A stretch of DNA of 64,000 bases, taken from the NCBI GenBank assembly GCA_903953895.1, contig CAJBLH010000027.1, positions 26,588 to 90,587 on the forward strand, read 5' to 3'. The position numbers and the translations under genes were made by a program. The notes beneath the pieces were generated by a model. That model made no database searches. It was given only the letters and a program-made list of their open reading frames with translations, and was not told the DNA's origin. Within the stretch, counting starts at the first letter, position 1, and the number at the start of each line of letters is the position of its first letter. The DNA is from an uncultured Desulfobacteraceae bacterium. Lineage in GTDB: Bacteria > Desulfobacterota > Desulfobacteria > Desulfobacterales > Desulfatirhabdiaceae. Below, piece after piece: positions 27,320 to 37,120 of this stretch.

Positions 27320-28555
27320 ATGCAGTTTGAATATTTTATCGGCGCTCGCTATCTGCGGGCCAAGCAGAAACAGGCATTCATCTCACTGATCACGATCTTG
27401 TCCATCGCCGGGGTTACGGTCGGTGTGATGGCGCTGATCATCGTCATCGCCGTAATGGCCGGATTCGAGTCGGATCTGAAATCCCGTATCCTGAGCGTGG
27501 AATCCCATATCGTGGTGATGCGGCATGGGGGCCGATTCACAGACTACGCCCAGATCAACGACTGGATCGGTGGTGTCAATGGCGTGGAAGCATCCACGCC
27601 TTTTATTTTGTCCCAGATCATGATCCGATCCGCATCGGGTATGTCCGGCGCTGTGTTAAGAGGCATTGCGCCGGAATCCGCCGGCAAGGTCATCACCTCG
27701 ATCAGTCCGGACGGATTGAAAGCCCTGGCGGCCCGCAGCACAGTCAGACCATCTGCTGCGGATGTTCCTGGCGTTGTTCTCGGAAAAGAACTGATGAAAA
27801 ACCTAGGCGTCGCCCGGGGAGATACGATTCACATCCTGTCTCCGCGCGGCATGATTTCCCCGGCTGGGCTGATCCCTGTGATGAAACGGTTTCAAGTCAT
27901 CGGCGAGTTTGAATCCGGCATGTATGAATACGACGGTTCCATCGCCTACATTCACCTGAGTGAAGCACAGAAGTTTCTCCACATGGAAGACGCTATTACC
28001 GGCATCGAAGTCCGGGTGCAGGATATTTATAAAGCCCGTGAGATATCCGAGACGATCTCCACCCACCTGGGATTCCCGTATTGGGGCAGAGACTGGATGC
28101 AGATGAACCGGAATCTGTTTTCAGCCCTCAAGCTCGAAAAAACCGTCATGTTCATCATTCTGGCGCTGATTATCCTGGTGGCCGCCTTTAACATTGCCGG
28201 CAGCCTGATTATGATGGTAATGGAAAAAACAAAGGATATCGCCATATTGAAAGCCATGGGTGCAACTGATCAAAGCATTCGCCGCATTTTTGTGTTTAAA
28301 GGGATGACCATCGGCGTCATCGGAACCACCCTCGGGGTCAGCCTCGGGTTTGTGCTGTGTAAACTCCTAGAGCATTATAAATTCATTGAACTTCCCGGAG
28401 ATGTTTACTATATTACCAAACTTCCGGTTCTCTTGAAAACATTCGATGTTGTTTCGATTGCAACCGCTTCCCTGCTCATCTGTTTTATCGCCACGCTGTA
28501 TCCGGCCAGACAGGCATCCAGGCTAAATCCGGTGGAAGCGATTCGATATGGATGA
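27320..28555 (+). CDS. lolC: Lipoprotein-releasing system permease LolC/E
   Basis: 411 residues with the MacB/LolCE layout: an N-terminal cytoplasmic amphipathic segment (FIGARYLRAKQKQAFISLIT), TM1 at about 25-50, a periplasmic domain of about 220 residues, and three C-terminal helices with the cytosolic motif MEKTKDIAILKAMGAT, which contacts the ATPase. It extracts lipoproteins from the inner membrane for delivery outward. Only one permease gene lies beside lolD, so a homodimeric transporter (LolF-like) is possible and the C versus E assignment is nominal. Confidence 0.9.
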   Translation: MQFEYFIGARYLRAKQKQAFISLITILSIAGVTVGVMALIIVIAVMAGFESDLKSRILSVESHIVVMRHGGRFTDYAQINDWIGGVNGVEASTPFILSQIMIRSASGMSGAVLRGIAPESAGKVITSISPDGLKALAARSTVRPSAADVPGVVLGKELMKNLGVARGDTIHILSPRGMISPAGLIPVMKRFQVIGEFESGMYEYDGSIAYIHLSEAQKFLHMEDAITGIEVRVQDIYKAREISETISTHLGFPYWGRDWMQMNRNLFSALKLEKTVMFIILALIILVAAFNIAGSLIMMVMEKTKDIAILKAMGATDQSIRRIFVFKGMTIGVIGTTLGVSLGFVLCKLLEHYKFIELPGDVYYITKLPVLLKTFDVVSIATASLLICFIATLYPARQASRLNPVEAIRYG

Positions 28556-28635
28556 AGATTTTCGGATGCAGTGCGCCATCGATTCCGGCATAGCGCACAA
28601 AACAGTCCGGACAGCCGGGTCTCAGTTAGGTTGAT

Positions 28636-29364
28636 ATGGAAAACATCGGAATAAATGGCAGCACGGCTCAGGATGAACCAAATATCGACAGCCTGGTTCA
28701 GGCCAGGGATATCAAGAAAAGTTTCATCAGCAGCGGATCACGAATCGACATATTGAAATCGGTCGATTTAACATTGATGGCCGGAGAAACCGTTGCCATT
28801 GTCGGTGCATCCGGTATTGGAAAATCCACCCTGCTTCAGATACTGGGCACTCTGGATCAACCGGATTCCGGGAATTTATGGTTTCAGGGAAAAAATATTT
28901 TCAAGCTGAATCCTTTCCAGTTGGCCAGTTTCAGAAATGCGTCCATTGGTTTTGTATTTCAGTTTCATCATCTGCTGCCGGAGTTCACCGCACTTGAAAA
29001 CGCCATGATGCCGGGGCTGATCAAGGGACTGTCCAAACCCGCGGCCCAAAATCTTGCGGAAAAGGTTCTGGTGCGGGTCGGCCTGAAAAGCAGATTGCAG
29101 CAGCAGGTCACCAAGCTTTCCGGGGGTGAACAGCAGCGGGTGGCGCTTGCCAGGGCCCTGGTTTTAAAGCCTGCCCTGCTCCTGGCCGATGAACCCACCG
29201 GAAATCTGGATCAAAAGAACAGTGAACAGGTTCATGAATTATTGATGGAACTCAATCAAGAAATGAATATGACCATGGTGGTCGTCACGCACAACATGAA
29301 ACTGGCCTCCTATATGGCAAGACGCATCACCATTACGGACGGGAAACTGGTCGAAGCAAACTGA
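28636..29364 (+). CDS. lolD: Lipoprotein-releasing system ATPase LolD
   Basis: 242 residues, ABC ATPase of the LolD/MacB/FtsE class: Walker [11 protein letters not shown]-loop [12 protein letters not shown], signature LSGGEQQR, Walker [13 protein letters not shown] and the switch histidine in VVTHNMKLA. It powers the LolC/E permease encoded 80 bases upstream. bamA starts 9 bases after its stop, so lipoprotein sorting and outer-membrane protein insertion are co-expressed. The roughly 20-residue N-terminal extension before the ABC fold looks unstructured. Confidence 0.93.
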   Translation: MENIGINGSTAQDEPNIDSLVQARDIKKSFISSGSRIDILKSVDLTLMAGETVAIVGASGIGKSTLLQILGTLDQPDSGNLWFQGKNIFKLNPFQLASFRNASIGFVFQFHHLLPEFTALENAMMPGLIKGLSKPAAQNLAEKVLVRVGLKSRLQQQVTKLSGGEQQRVALARALVLKPALLLADEPTGNLDQKNSEQVHELLMELNQEMNMTMVVVTHNMKLASYMARRITITDGKLVEAN

Positions 29365-29373
29365 GGTGTCTAC

Positions 29374-32076
29374 ATGTTAAAACGGTTATGGCTCGTCATT
29401 ATCGGAATCTTATGCGGTTTCCCTCTTATGGGTTTTGGCGCCGAACGCGTCCAGGTAATGGTCTTGCCGTTTGATATTCACGCACAGCAAAATCTGGAAT
29501 ATTTAAAAGACCAGGTTCCGCAGCTTATTTCGCGTCACCTGGAAAGAAGCGGTGCTGTCATCGTCAATCCGGACAGTGAACCCGCCATCCTTTCCGGCAA
29601 AGAGCCAACCCTTGAAACCATCCGCGTGATCGGCTCCAAAAAAAGCGCCGACGTGGTGATCTGGGGCAGCCTGACCTGGCTCGGAGAGAATTTCAGTCTA
29701 GACGCCAGAATGATGGATGTTTCCACAGACAGACCACCGGGATCATTTTTTTCTGAAGGACAGGGTGTTGAAAACCTTCCGGCAGCCGTAAAATCGCTTT
29801 CAGACGCCATCGGTGCAAAGCTCTTCAAACGGGAAAAAATTGCCGAAGTCCGGGTGACGGGCAACAGACGCATCGAGCAGGACGCCATCAAACGCATTGC
29901 AAAGACACAGCCAGGCGACACGCTGCTTGCCAGGAATTTAACCGAAGATATGAAGGCCATTTATGCCATGGGCTATTTTGATGATGTTCGGGTTGAATCC
30001 GAAGACAGCCCTGCAGGCAAGATCATTATTTTTGTCGTCAAAGAAAAGCCCACCATCCGGCACATCTATATCAAGGGGGGCAAGGATAGTCAGCAGGAAT
30101 CCGGGAGCAAAAAATTCAAGGAAGAGAAAAAAGAAGATGTTAAACCAGGATCTCTGGTGATCGATGAAGAAAAAATCCTGAAAAGTCTGGATATCAAAAC
30201 TGGCTCAATCGTTAATATTTTTAAAATCCAGAGCAATATCAAGCGAATTGAAGATCTCTACAAAGAAAAGAACTACCATAACGTCAAGGTTACCTACAAC
30301 ATCAAGGAACAAGACAACAATCAGGCAGATCTTGAATTCATCATCGATGAAGGAAAAAAAATCCTGATCAAGGAAATTCACTTTGTCGGAAATGAGTCCT
30401 ATCCGGATAAGAAATTGAAAAAAATCATGAAAACATCCGAGAAAGGTTTCTGGTCCTGGCTGACCTCCTCCGGAGATCTCAAAGCGGAAGATCTGAATCA
30501 GGATGTTGAACTGCTCACTTCTTTTTATCACAACAGCGGCTATATCCAGGCCAAAGTGGGTGAACCCATCGTTGAATTTAAAGACAACTGGATTTATATC
30601 ACGATCAAGATCGACGAAGGCCAGCGATTTAAAGTCGGTGACGTCAAATTTGCAGGGGATCTTCTCAAGCCGGAATCCGAGCTGTTGAAGCAGCTAAAAA
30701 TCTCCAAGGAACCGTATTTCAGCAGACAGGTCCTGCGCGACGACATCATCGGCATCGGTGATCAGTATTCAGATGAAGGCTACGCCAATGCGGATGTCGT
30801 TCCCAATATCGATCAGGATGTCGAAAAATTGATTGTCAACATCACCTTTACGATTACAAAAGGCGGCCTTGTCTATTTTGAAGAAATCCGGATCACCGGC
30901 AATACCAAAACCCGCGACAAGGTCATTCGCCGCGAACTTGAAATTTATGAACAGGAATTGTTCAACGGATCGAAATTGAAACGCGGTATCAGAAACCTGA
31001 ATCGGCTTGATTATTTTGAAGACGTCAAGGTCAACACGACCAAGGGAAGCGAACCCGACAAAATGATCCTCGATATCGACGTCAAAGAAAAACCGACCGG
31101 TACGTTCAGCGTCGGCGGCGGTTACAGCAGTGTCGAAAATATGTTTGTCGTTGGTTCCATCTCTCAGCGTAACCTCTTCGGCAGAGGACAGTTGCTGAGA
31201 CTGAAAGCGGAGATCGGCGGCCGAACCACCCGCTATGATCTGTCTTTTACCGAACCGTGGCTGTTTGACATCCCCCTTACCGCAGGCGTCGATCTATATA
31301 ACCAGACCAGAGACTACGACAGTTACAACGTGTCGAGCGTCGGAGGCGCGGTCCGATTCGGCTATCCGGTCTATGACTACACACGGGCTTATCTTACATA
31401 CGCATACGACGTCAGCGATCTGACCGATCTGTCCGCCACCGCCACGGATTATTTCAAGCAAATGGCCGGAAAACATACCACCAGCAGCATAACGCCGTCG
31501 ATTCGCTACGACTCCAGAGATAAAACATTCAACCCGACCGAAGGGTCTCTCAGCAACATTTCTGTGGAATATGCCGGAATCGGCGGAGATGTCGGCTTCA
31601 CCAAATATGTTGGAGAGGCCGGCAGATATTATCCGCTGTTCTGGAGTACGGTGGGTTTTCTGCATGCCAAGGCCGGCTATGTCGAGCAACATCCCGATGC
31701 CTTGCTGCCGCCCTACGACCGCTTTTATCTGGGCGGCATCAACTCGATCAGAGGTTTTGCCTGGGATGAGCTCAGCCCAAAAGATGCAAACGGCTATGCA
31801 TACGGCGGGAACAAGTTCGTTCAGTTCAACATCGAGTATATTTTTCCGCTGATTAAAGACATCGGCCTGATGGGGGTCTTATTTACCGACATCGGTAACC
31901 TTTACGACGACAATCAGGATATCGATTTAAGCAGCTTGCGTCAGACCGCCGGGTTCGGCATTCGCTGGTATTCACCCATGGGCCCCATTCGGCTGGAAAA
32001 CGGTTTTATTCTCGACCCGAAACCCGGCGAGAATCAAAACGGCCGTTGGGAGTTTACCATGGGCCAGGCATTCTGA
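29374..32076 (+). CDS. bamA: Outer membrane assembly factor BamA with extra N-terminal domain
   Basis: 900 residues, about 90 more than E. coli BamA. After the signal peptide comes an added alpha/beta domain (about 25-155; VQVMVLPFDIHAQQNLEYLK, ADVVIWGSLTWLGENFSLDA) resembling TolB-N/FlgO/CsgG-like periplasmic domains. Five POTRA repeats follow (starting near AEVRVTGNRRI, TIRHIYIKGG, LIKEIHFVGN, KVGDVKFAGD and YFEEIRITGN), then a 16-strand barrel with the lid-lock motif SIRGFAW and a C-terminal aromatic F. GAGGTG precedes the ATG. It inserts beta-barrel proteins into the outer membrane. Confidence 0.96.
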   Translation: MLKRLWLVIIGILCGFPLMGFGAERVQVMVLPFDIHAQQNLEYLKDQVPQLISRHLERSGAVIVNPDSEPAILSGKEPTLETIRVIGSKKSADVVIWGSLTWLGENFSLDARMMDVSTDRPPGSFFSEGQGVENLPAAVKSLSDAIGAKLFKREKIAEVRVTGNRRIEQDAIKRIAKTQPGDTLLARNLTEDMKAIYAMGYFDDVRVESEDSPAGKIIIFVVKEKPTIRHIYIKGGKDSQQESGSKKFKEEKKEDVKPGSLVIDEEKILKSLDIKTGSIVNIFKIQSNIKRIEDLYKEKNYHNVKVTYNIKEQDNNQADLEFIIDEGKKILIKEIHFVGNESYPDKKLKKIMKTSEKGFWSWLTSSGDLKAEDLNQDVELLTSFYHNSGYIQAKVGEPIVEFKDNWIYITIKIDEGQRFKVGDVKFAGDLLKPESELLKQLKISKEPYFSRQVLRDDIIGIGDQYSDEGYANADVVPNIDQDVEKLIVNITFTITKGGLVYFEEIRITGNTKTRDKVIRRELEIYEQELFNGSKLKRGIRNLNRLDYFEDVKVNTTKGSEPDKMILDIDVKEKPTGTFSVGGGYSSVENMFVVGSISQRNLFGRGQLLRLKAEIGGRTTRYDLSFTEPWLFDIPLTAGVDLYNQTRDYDSYNVSSVGGAVRFGYPVYDYTRAYLTYAYDVSDLTDLSATATDYFKQMAGKHTTSSITPSIRYDSRDKTFNPTEGSLSNISVEYAGIGGDVGFTKYVGEAGRYYPLFWSTVGFLHAKAGYVEQHPDALLPPYDRFYLGGINSIRGFAWDELSPKDANGYAYGGNKFVQFNIEYIFPLIKDIGLMGVLFTDIGNLYDDNQDIDLSSLRQTAGFGIRWYSPMGPIRLENGFILDPKPGENQNGRWEFTMGQAF

Positions 32077-32134
32077 TTTCCCTATTCTGACAATTTTACC
32101 ATTAACAAGCACTACATTTGAAAAGGATTTAACA

Positions 32135-32704
32135 ATGAACATGATGAAGCGTATTCTGGCTGTTGGAGCTATTTCATTTTTCTTTCTGACAGGGATGTCA
32201 TCCGCTGCGGATGCCGTCAAAATCGGGGTCGTGGATTTCCAGAAGATACTTGAGGTTTCCAGCGCCGGCAAGGCTGCACAGGCAGAAATCAACAAACAGG
32301 GAAAACAGATGGAAACGGATCTCAAAGACAGAGGCACCGAGATCGAAGAAATCGAAAAGAAGATTGAGCGGGAGTCTCCGGTCATGAGCAAAGATATCCG
32401 GGAAGAAAAACAGCGGGAGATCCGAATCAAGATCGGCGATTTCAAGGCCCTTCAGCAAAAATACATGGAAGATTTCAAAGCGCTGGAGAATCGCATCATC
32501 AGCAAAATCCAGAAAGAAGTGGTTGAACTCGTTCAAGATATCGGGAAAAAAGAAAGCTATACGCTGGTTGTCGAAAAGCGGACCGGCGGCGTTGTCTATG
32601 CCCCTCTGTCCATCGATATCACCGATGCCGTCATTCAAAGTTACAATTCCCAGTCTCCGAAATTCGATGAGACGTCCGCCGTCACAGAAAAAAAGAAAAA
32701 ATAG
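32135..32704 (+). CDS. skp: Periplasmic chaperone Skp/OmpH
   Basis: 189 residues. A cleavable signal peptide (about 1-25, ending SSAADA) is followed by a beta strand VKIGVVDFQKIL and a long charged coiled coil (about 50-130) that forms the tentacles of the Skp trimer. It carries unfolded outer-membrane proteins to BamA, encoded 58 bases upstream. The C-terminal tail is Lys-rich. lpxD follows 12 bases later, the usual skp-lpxD order. Confidence 0.92.
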   Translation: MNMMKRILAVGAISFFFLTGMSSAADAVKIGVVDFQKILEVSSAGKAAQAEINKQGKQMETDLKDRGTEIEEIEKKIERESPVMSKDIREEKQREIRIKIGDFKALQQKYMEDFKALENRIISKIQKEVVELVQDIGKKESYTLVVEKRTGGVVYAPLSIDITDAVIQSYNSQSPKFDETSAVTEKKKK

Positions 32705-32716
32705 AGGCTGATTGCG

Positions 32717-33757
32717 ATGGATATGACAATTGAGCGGATTGCATCTCAGGTTCAGGGACGAATGCAGGGGGATGGCCGGAAATGTATCCAGGGTGTCGCG
32801 CCGTTTGAAACCGCTGAGGGTAGCCAGATCACCTATGCCGGAGGCCCTAAATTTCTCAAGCGCCTTCACGAAACCCGGGCTGGCGCCGTTTTGGTTCCTC
32901 ATGATTATATCGGAGAAGATGACCGCGTCATTCGGGTCAAGAATCCACAGCTTGCTTTTTCCCATGTTGTCAGGATGTTTTATCCATCATCTCCGGCATG
33001 GACCGGCATCAGTCCGCTGGCGCATATCGGACAACATTTTGCAATGGGAAACGATGTCGCCATAGGTCCATTTGTGGTGATTCAGAATCATGTCTCCCTT
33101 GGAAATCGGGTCATCCTTCACCCCCATGTGGTGATCGGAGACCATGTGGTCATCGGCAGCGATGTGGAAATCTTCCCGAATGTCACCCTGTTGAATGGCG
33201 CCTGTATCGGCAATCGGGTCTCTATCCACGCCGGAACCGTGATCGGCAGCGACGGATTCGGGTATACTCCGGATGACGGCGCCTATCACAAAATCCCCCA
33301 CCTCGGCACCGTACAGATCGATGATGATGTCGAGATCGGCGCCGGAAACACCATTGACCGTGCGACATACGGGAAAACATGGATTCAGCGGGGTGTTAAA
33401 ACCGATAATCTCGTGCATATCGCCCACAATGTCGTGGTGGGCGAAAATACCCTTCTTGTGGCTCAGGTCGGCATTTCCGGCAGTACGACCATCGGAAGAC
33501 AAAGCATACTGGCCGGTCAGGTCGGGGTGTCGGGTCATCTGAAGATCGGTGATCGGGTCACCATCGGTCCGCAGTCCGGAATCGCCGGCTCCATTCCGGA
33601 CGGCATGGTCGTTTCCGGATCACCGGAGCTGCCACACAAACAATGGCTCAGAATTCAGCGGATCATCCCCCGGCTTCCGGAAATGAAAAAGAAGCTGGGT
33701 GAACTGGAAAAGCGCCTGAACGAACTTGCAAACACCCAGAACAACACGGAGACATAA
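32717..33757 (+). CDS. lpxD: UDP-3-O-acylglucosamine N-acyltransferase LpxD
   Basis: 346 residues: N-terminal uridine-binding domain (1-105), then a left-handed beta-helix of hexapeptide repeats (for example VAIGPFVVIQNHVSLGNRVI) and a C-terminal helix. The segment GSDGFGYTPDDGAYHKIPHL and the following ATYGKTW and HIAHNVVVGEN match the active site with the catalytic histidine. It adds the N-linked hydroxyacyl chain in step three of lipid A synthesis, in the cytosol. fabZ follows within a few bases. Confidence 0.95.
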   Translation: MDMTIERIASQVQGRMQGDGRKCIQGVAPFETAEGSQITYAGGPKFLKRLHETRAGAVLVPHDYIGEDDRVIRVKNPQLAFSHVVRMFYPSSPAWTGISPLAHIGQHFAMGNDVAIGPFVVIQNHVSLGNRVILHPHVVIGDHVVIGSDVEIFPNVTLLNGACIGNRVSIHAGTVIGSDGFGYTPDDGAYHKIPHLGTVQIDDDVEIGAGNTIDRATYGKTWIQRGVKTDNLVHIAHNVVVGENTLLVAQVGISGSTTIGRQSILAGQVGVSGHLKIGDRVTIGPQSGIAGSIPDGMVVSGSPELPHKQWLRIQRIIPRLPEMKKKLGELEKRLNELANTQNNTET

Positions 33758-33761
33758 AATC

Positions 33762-34205
33762 GTGCAACGCATGGATATCTCTGAAATCATGGCACTGCTT
33801 CCACACCGGTACCCGATGCTGTTGATCGATCGGATCATCGACCTGGTTCCGGGGGAAAAAGTGGTGGCATTAAAAAATGTTACCATCAACGAACCTTTTT
33901 TCTCCGGCCATTTCCCCACACTCCCCGTAATGCCCGGCGTATTGATCGTAGAAGCGATGGGACAGGCAGGCGGGGTTCTGATCATGTCGGAGCTGCCGCG
34001 GGAAAAAATCCCAGGAGCGATTTATTTTATGGGATGCGACAAAGTGAGGTTCCGTATACCGGTCACTCCCGGAGACCAATTGATTCTGGAAGCCAAAATA
34101 ATAAAAAAGCGATTGAAAGTCGTTAAATTGTCGGCAACGGCCATGGTCGGTGATAAACTGGTGGCTGAAGCCGAATTGCTTGCCACTTACGGAGATCCTG
34201 CATGA
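33762..34205 (+). CDS. fabZ: 3-hydroxyacyl-ACP dehydratase FabZ
   Basis: Hotdog-fold dehydratase with LLPHRYPMLLIDRI and the catalytic HFPTLPVMPGVLIVEAMGQAGG. I choose GTG at 33762, preceded by GGAG; ATG at 33771 is the alternative, and the ORF track start at 33726 is a TTG inside lpxD. It dehydrates 3-hydroxyacyl-ACP in fatty acid elongation, competing with LpxA and LpxD for the same hydroxyacyl-ACP. The stop overlaps the lpxA start (ATGA), so the two are translationally coupled. Confidence 0.93.
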   Translation: MQRMDISEIMALLPHRYPMLLIDRIIDLVPGEKVVALKNVTINEPFFSGHFPTLPVMPGVLIVEAMGQAGGVLIMSELPREKIPGAIYFMGCDKVRFRIPVTPGDQLILEAKIIKKRLKVVKLSATAMVGDKLVAEAELLATYGDPA

Positions 34206-34990
34206 TTCACCCCACTGCGATTGTCAGCTCCCAATCTGAAATCGGCGCCAATGTAACGATCGGGGCCTATTCCGTTGTTGCAGATCACGTCTGTATCGGG
34301 GATGGAACCGAAATCAGTTCCCATGTGGTCATCGATCCCTATACGACCATCGGCGAAAACTGCCGCATTTTTCAGTTTGCATCCATCGGCGCCATCCCTC
34401 AGTCCCTTAAATTCGAAGGCCAAAAAACCCTTTTGACCATCGGGCGGGGAACCACCATTCGCGAATTTGTCACGATCAACCGTGGAACGGTTTCCGGCGG
34501 GGGGATCACCGCGGTGGGCGAAGAAAATTTTATCATGGCCTACTGCCATATCGCCCATGATTGCATCACCGGCCGCAATGTAATACTGGCAAACGCAGCC
34601 ACCCTGGCCGGACATATCACCATCGGCAATTACGCCACCATCGGCGGCATCGTCGCCATCCATCAATTTGTCCGGATCGGTGATTATGCCTTTGTCGGTG
34701 GCGCATCCGCCGTTGTAAAGGATGTGCCACCGTTTGTCATCGCCGCCGGAGACCGGGCCACCCTCCACAGTTTGAACGCAGTGGGCCTGAAGCGACAGGG
34801 ATTTTCACCCGCCACCCTGTCCGCCTTGAAAAAAGCCTATCGCATCATCTTTCGCATCGGTCTTACCCTGAATGAAGCCATTGAAAGAGCGCGTGCCGAA
34901 GTGGAGCAGATTCCGGAAGTCGTTCAATTCATCGATTTTATCAAATCATCCCAGCGGGGCGTCACCCGCTGCGGCAAGAGCAAGGATTGA
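34202..34990 (+). CDS. lpxA: UDP-N-acetylglucosamine acyltransferase LpxA
   Basis: 262 residues: hexapeptide-repeat beta-helix from the start (MIHPTAIVSSQSEIGANVTI), the nucleotide loop FQFASIGAIPQSLKFEG, TIREFVTINRGT, the catalytic histidine in FIMAYCHIAHDC, and a C-terminal helical domain. It adds the O-linked (or, with an aminated sugar, N-linked) hydroxyacyl chain as the first lipid A step. A Gfo/Idh oxidoreductase gene follows, as in species making 3-amino lipid A, so the acceptor could be UDP-GlcNAc3N; the sequence alone does not settle this. Confidence 0.95.
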   Translation: MIHPTAIVSSQSEIGANVTIGAYSVVADHVCIGDGTEISSHVVIDPYTTIGENCRIFQFASIGAIPQSLKFEGQKTLLTIGRGTTIREFVTINRGTVSGGGITAVGEENFIMAYCHIAHDCITGRNVILANAATLAGHITIGNYATIGGIVAIHQFVRIGDYAFVGGASAVVKDVPPFVIAAGDRATLHSLNAVGLKRQGFSPATLSALKKAYRIIFRIGLTLNEAIERARAEVEQIPEVVQFIDFIKSSQRGVTRCGKSKD

Positions 34991-35005
34991 CAACTGATAA
35001 CCGAT

Positions 35006-35965
35006 ATGAAAAAAGTGCGCTTAGGAGTTGTAGGTGTGGGGTACCTCGGCAAGTACCATGCCGAAAAATATGCCGGTATGGCGCATGTGGATCTTGTCGG
35101 TGTTGTGGATACCCACCGCAGTCTGGCCGACGGGATCGCCTCAAAATTCAATACACAGGCATTTTACAACCACCTGGATCTCATCGGGAAAGTGGATGCC
35201 GTCAGTATTTCCGTGCCGACCCCGGAGCATTTTATCGTCAGCCGGGATTTTCTTGAAAACGATATCGATGTTCTGATTGAAAAACCGATTACCACATCCC
35301 TTGCCGAAGCCAACGAACTGATTCACCTGGCCGAATCCCGGGGGTTGATCATTCAGGTCGGTCATCTCGAGCGGTTCAATCCGGCGGTGACAGCCTTGCA
35401 GGGGGTCATCAAAAAACCCATGTTCATCGAATCCCACCGGCTCAGCATTTTCAAAGACCGGTGTACCGATGTCAGTGTGGTTCTGGATTTGATGATTCAT
35501 GATATCGACATCATCCTGAATTTCGTCAAGTCTGATATCAAAACCATTCACGCGTCTGGAATCTCGGTGATATCCAATCATGTCGATATCGCCAATGCCA
35601 GACTGGCTTTTGAAACCGGCTGTGTCGCCAATGTTACTGCCAGCCGGATTTCCACAAAAAATGAGCGAAAAATCCGTCTTTTTCAAAAGGATGCTTATGT
35701 TTCCGTCGATTTTGCCAACCAAGACATTACGCTGATTCGAAAGAGCAGCGCGGCGTCCGGCGGCATTGTTCCCGGCGCCGATATACAGACACTTTCCTTT
35801 TTGAAAGGCGACGCCCTCGAAGATGAACTGACTGCCTTCGTCAAAGCCGTCACCCTTCGCCGGCAACCCGAAGTCACCGGCCAGATGGGCCGCGATGCGT
35901 TGAAAATCGCCCTGCATATCATGGATCAGATTCAGGCCACCAGCACCCGTTATGCATCTTTTTAG
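35006..35965 (+). CDS. Gfo/Idh/MocA-family oxidoreductase (GnnA candidate)
   Basis: 319 residues. N-terminal Rossmann domain with VGVVGVGYLGKYHAEKYAGM-type start (GVGYLGKYHA), the family motif EKPITTSLAEANELI near residue 95, and the C-terminal alpha/beta domain beginning LERFNPAVTAL. These enzymes oxidise or reduce sugar nucleotides with NAD(P). Between lpxA and lpxB the position matches GnnA, which oxidises the 3-OH of UDP-GlcNAc before amination by GnnB. No GnnB aminotransferase is found in this window, so the assignment remains a candidate. Confidence 0.8.
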   Translation: MKKVRLGVVGVGYLGKYHAEKYAGMAHVDLVGVVDTHRSLADGIASKFNTQAFYNHLDLIGKVDAVSISVPTPEHFIVSRDFLENDIDVLIEKPITTSLAEANELIHLAESRGLIIQVGHLERFNPAVTALQGVIKKPMFIESHRLSIFKDRCTDVSVVLDLMIHDIDIILNFVKSDIKTIHASGISVISNHVDIANARLAFETGCVANVTASRISTKNERKIRLFQKDAYVSVDFANQDITLIRKSSAASGGIVPGADIQTLSFLKGDALEDELTAFVKAVTLRRQPEVTGQMGRDALKIALHIMDQIQATSTRYASF

Positions 35966-35974
35966 TCTCTTTTT

Positions 35975-37120
35975 ATGAATTCATCCGACAACCCGCACCA
36001 TATTTTTCTGATTGCCGGTGAGGCATCCGGAGATATTCACGGCGCCAATCTGGTCAAAGCACTGAAACAGCGCTGCGATACCATCGTCTTCAGCGGCATT
36101 GGCGGTAATGCCATGCAGGAAGCCGGTGTCGAGATCGTGGTGGATGCAGCGACCTTGTCGGTTGTCGGCATTACCGAAGTCTTATCGAGGCTGCCCGACA
36201 TCCTCAGCGGCATGGCTGTTGCCAAATCATTTCTGAAAAACAAACACCCCGATCTGCTGATTCTGATCGATTTTCCGGATTTCAATCTGAGGATGGCCGC
36301 ATTCGCCAAAAAATGGGGAATTCCGGTTCTTTATTATATCAGTCCTCAAATCTGGGCATGGCGATCCGGAAGAGTTACGAAAATCGGCAGACTGGTGGAT
36401 CATATCGCGGTCATACTGCCGTTTGAAGCCTCTTTTTACCGCAAGCACCATATTCCGGTCACGTTTGTCGGCCATCCACTGCTTGACGCGTTCGGGGGGC
36501 CGCTGCCTGCCCTGGCTCTGGGGGATTCCCCGCCGGTCGTCGGGCTGCTTCCCGGATCCCGGGAAAGTGAAATATTCAGGCATCTGCCGATCATGCTTCA
36601 AGCTGCCGGAATTCTGTCGGAGCAGATGGACATCCGGTTTGTCCTCTCGGTCGCCCCCGGTGCGCCTCAGGCCGCCATTCAGGCCGTCTCATCTCCTTTT
36701 CAAAACCGGTTTTCTCTGGAAATCGACATCCAAGGCGCCCGATCGGTTTTCTCCAAAAGCCATCTGGTTGTGGCTGCCTCCGGAACCGTAACCCTGGAAG
36801 CGGCGATTGCCGGAACACCCGTCGTTATCATCTATAAAGTATCGCCGCTGAGCTACCGGCTGGGCAAGGCCCTGATCAAAGTCAAAAATATCGGCCTGGT
36901 CAATCTGATCGCTGAAAGGCAGATCGCTCCGGAACTCATTCAAGACCGGGCAAATCCCGAATCGATTGCAGAAACCGTGAGAAATCTGTTAGAAGACCCT
37001 GCTGCTCTGGATGCCATGCGTCAGGCGTTCGGCAATGTCAGATACCGGCTTGGTGGACCTGGGGCTTCTGCACGTGTAGCGGATATCGCCATGAAAATGA
37101 TGAAACAGGAAAGATCATGA
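35975..37120 (+). CDS. lpxB: Lipid A disaccharide synthase LpxB
   Basis: 381 residues, the family's normal size, GT-B-like family 19. Seen are IAGEASGDIHGANLVKAL, LIDFPDFNLRMA, YYISPQIWAWR, VGHPLLD and LPGSRESEI, then the C-terminal ASGTVTLEAA and VIIYKVS motifs. It joins UDP-diacylglucosamine and lipid X at the inner membrane face. The pyrophosphatase that makes lipid X (LpxH, LpxI or LpxG) is not encoded in this cluster. The stop overlaps the msbA start by four bases. Confidence 0.95.
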   Translation: MNSSDNPHHIFLIAGEASGDIHGANLVKALKQRCDTIVFSGIGGNAMQEAGVEIVVDAATLSVVGITEVLSRLPDILSGMAVAKSFLKNKHPDLLILIDFPDFNLRMAAFAKKWGIPVLYYISPQIWAWRSGRVTKIGRLVDHIAVILPFEASFYRKHHIPVTFVGHPLLDAFGGPLPALALGDSPPVVGLLPGSRESEIFRHLPIMLQAAGILSEQMDIRFVLSVAPGAPQAAIQAVSSPFQNRFSLEIDIQGARSVFSKSHLVVAASGTVTLEAAIAGTPVVIIYKVSPLSYRLGKALIKVKNIGLVNLIAERQIAPELIQDRANPESIAETVRNLLEDPAALDAMRQAFGNVRYRLGGPGASARVADIAMKMMKQERS

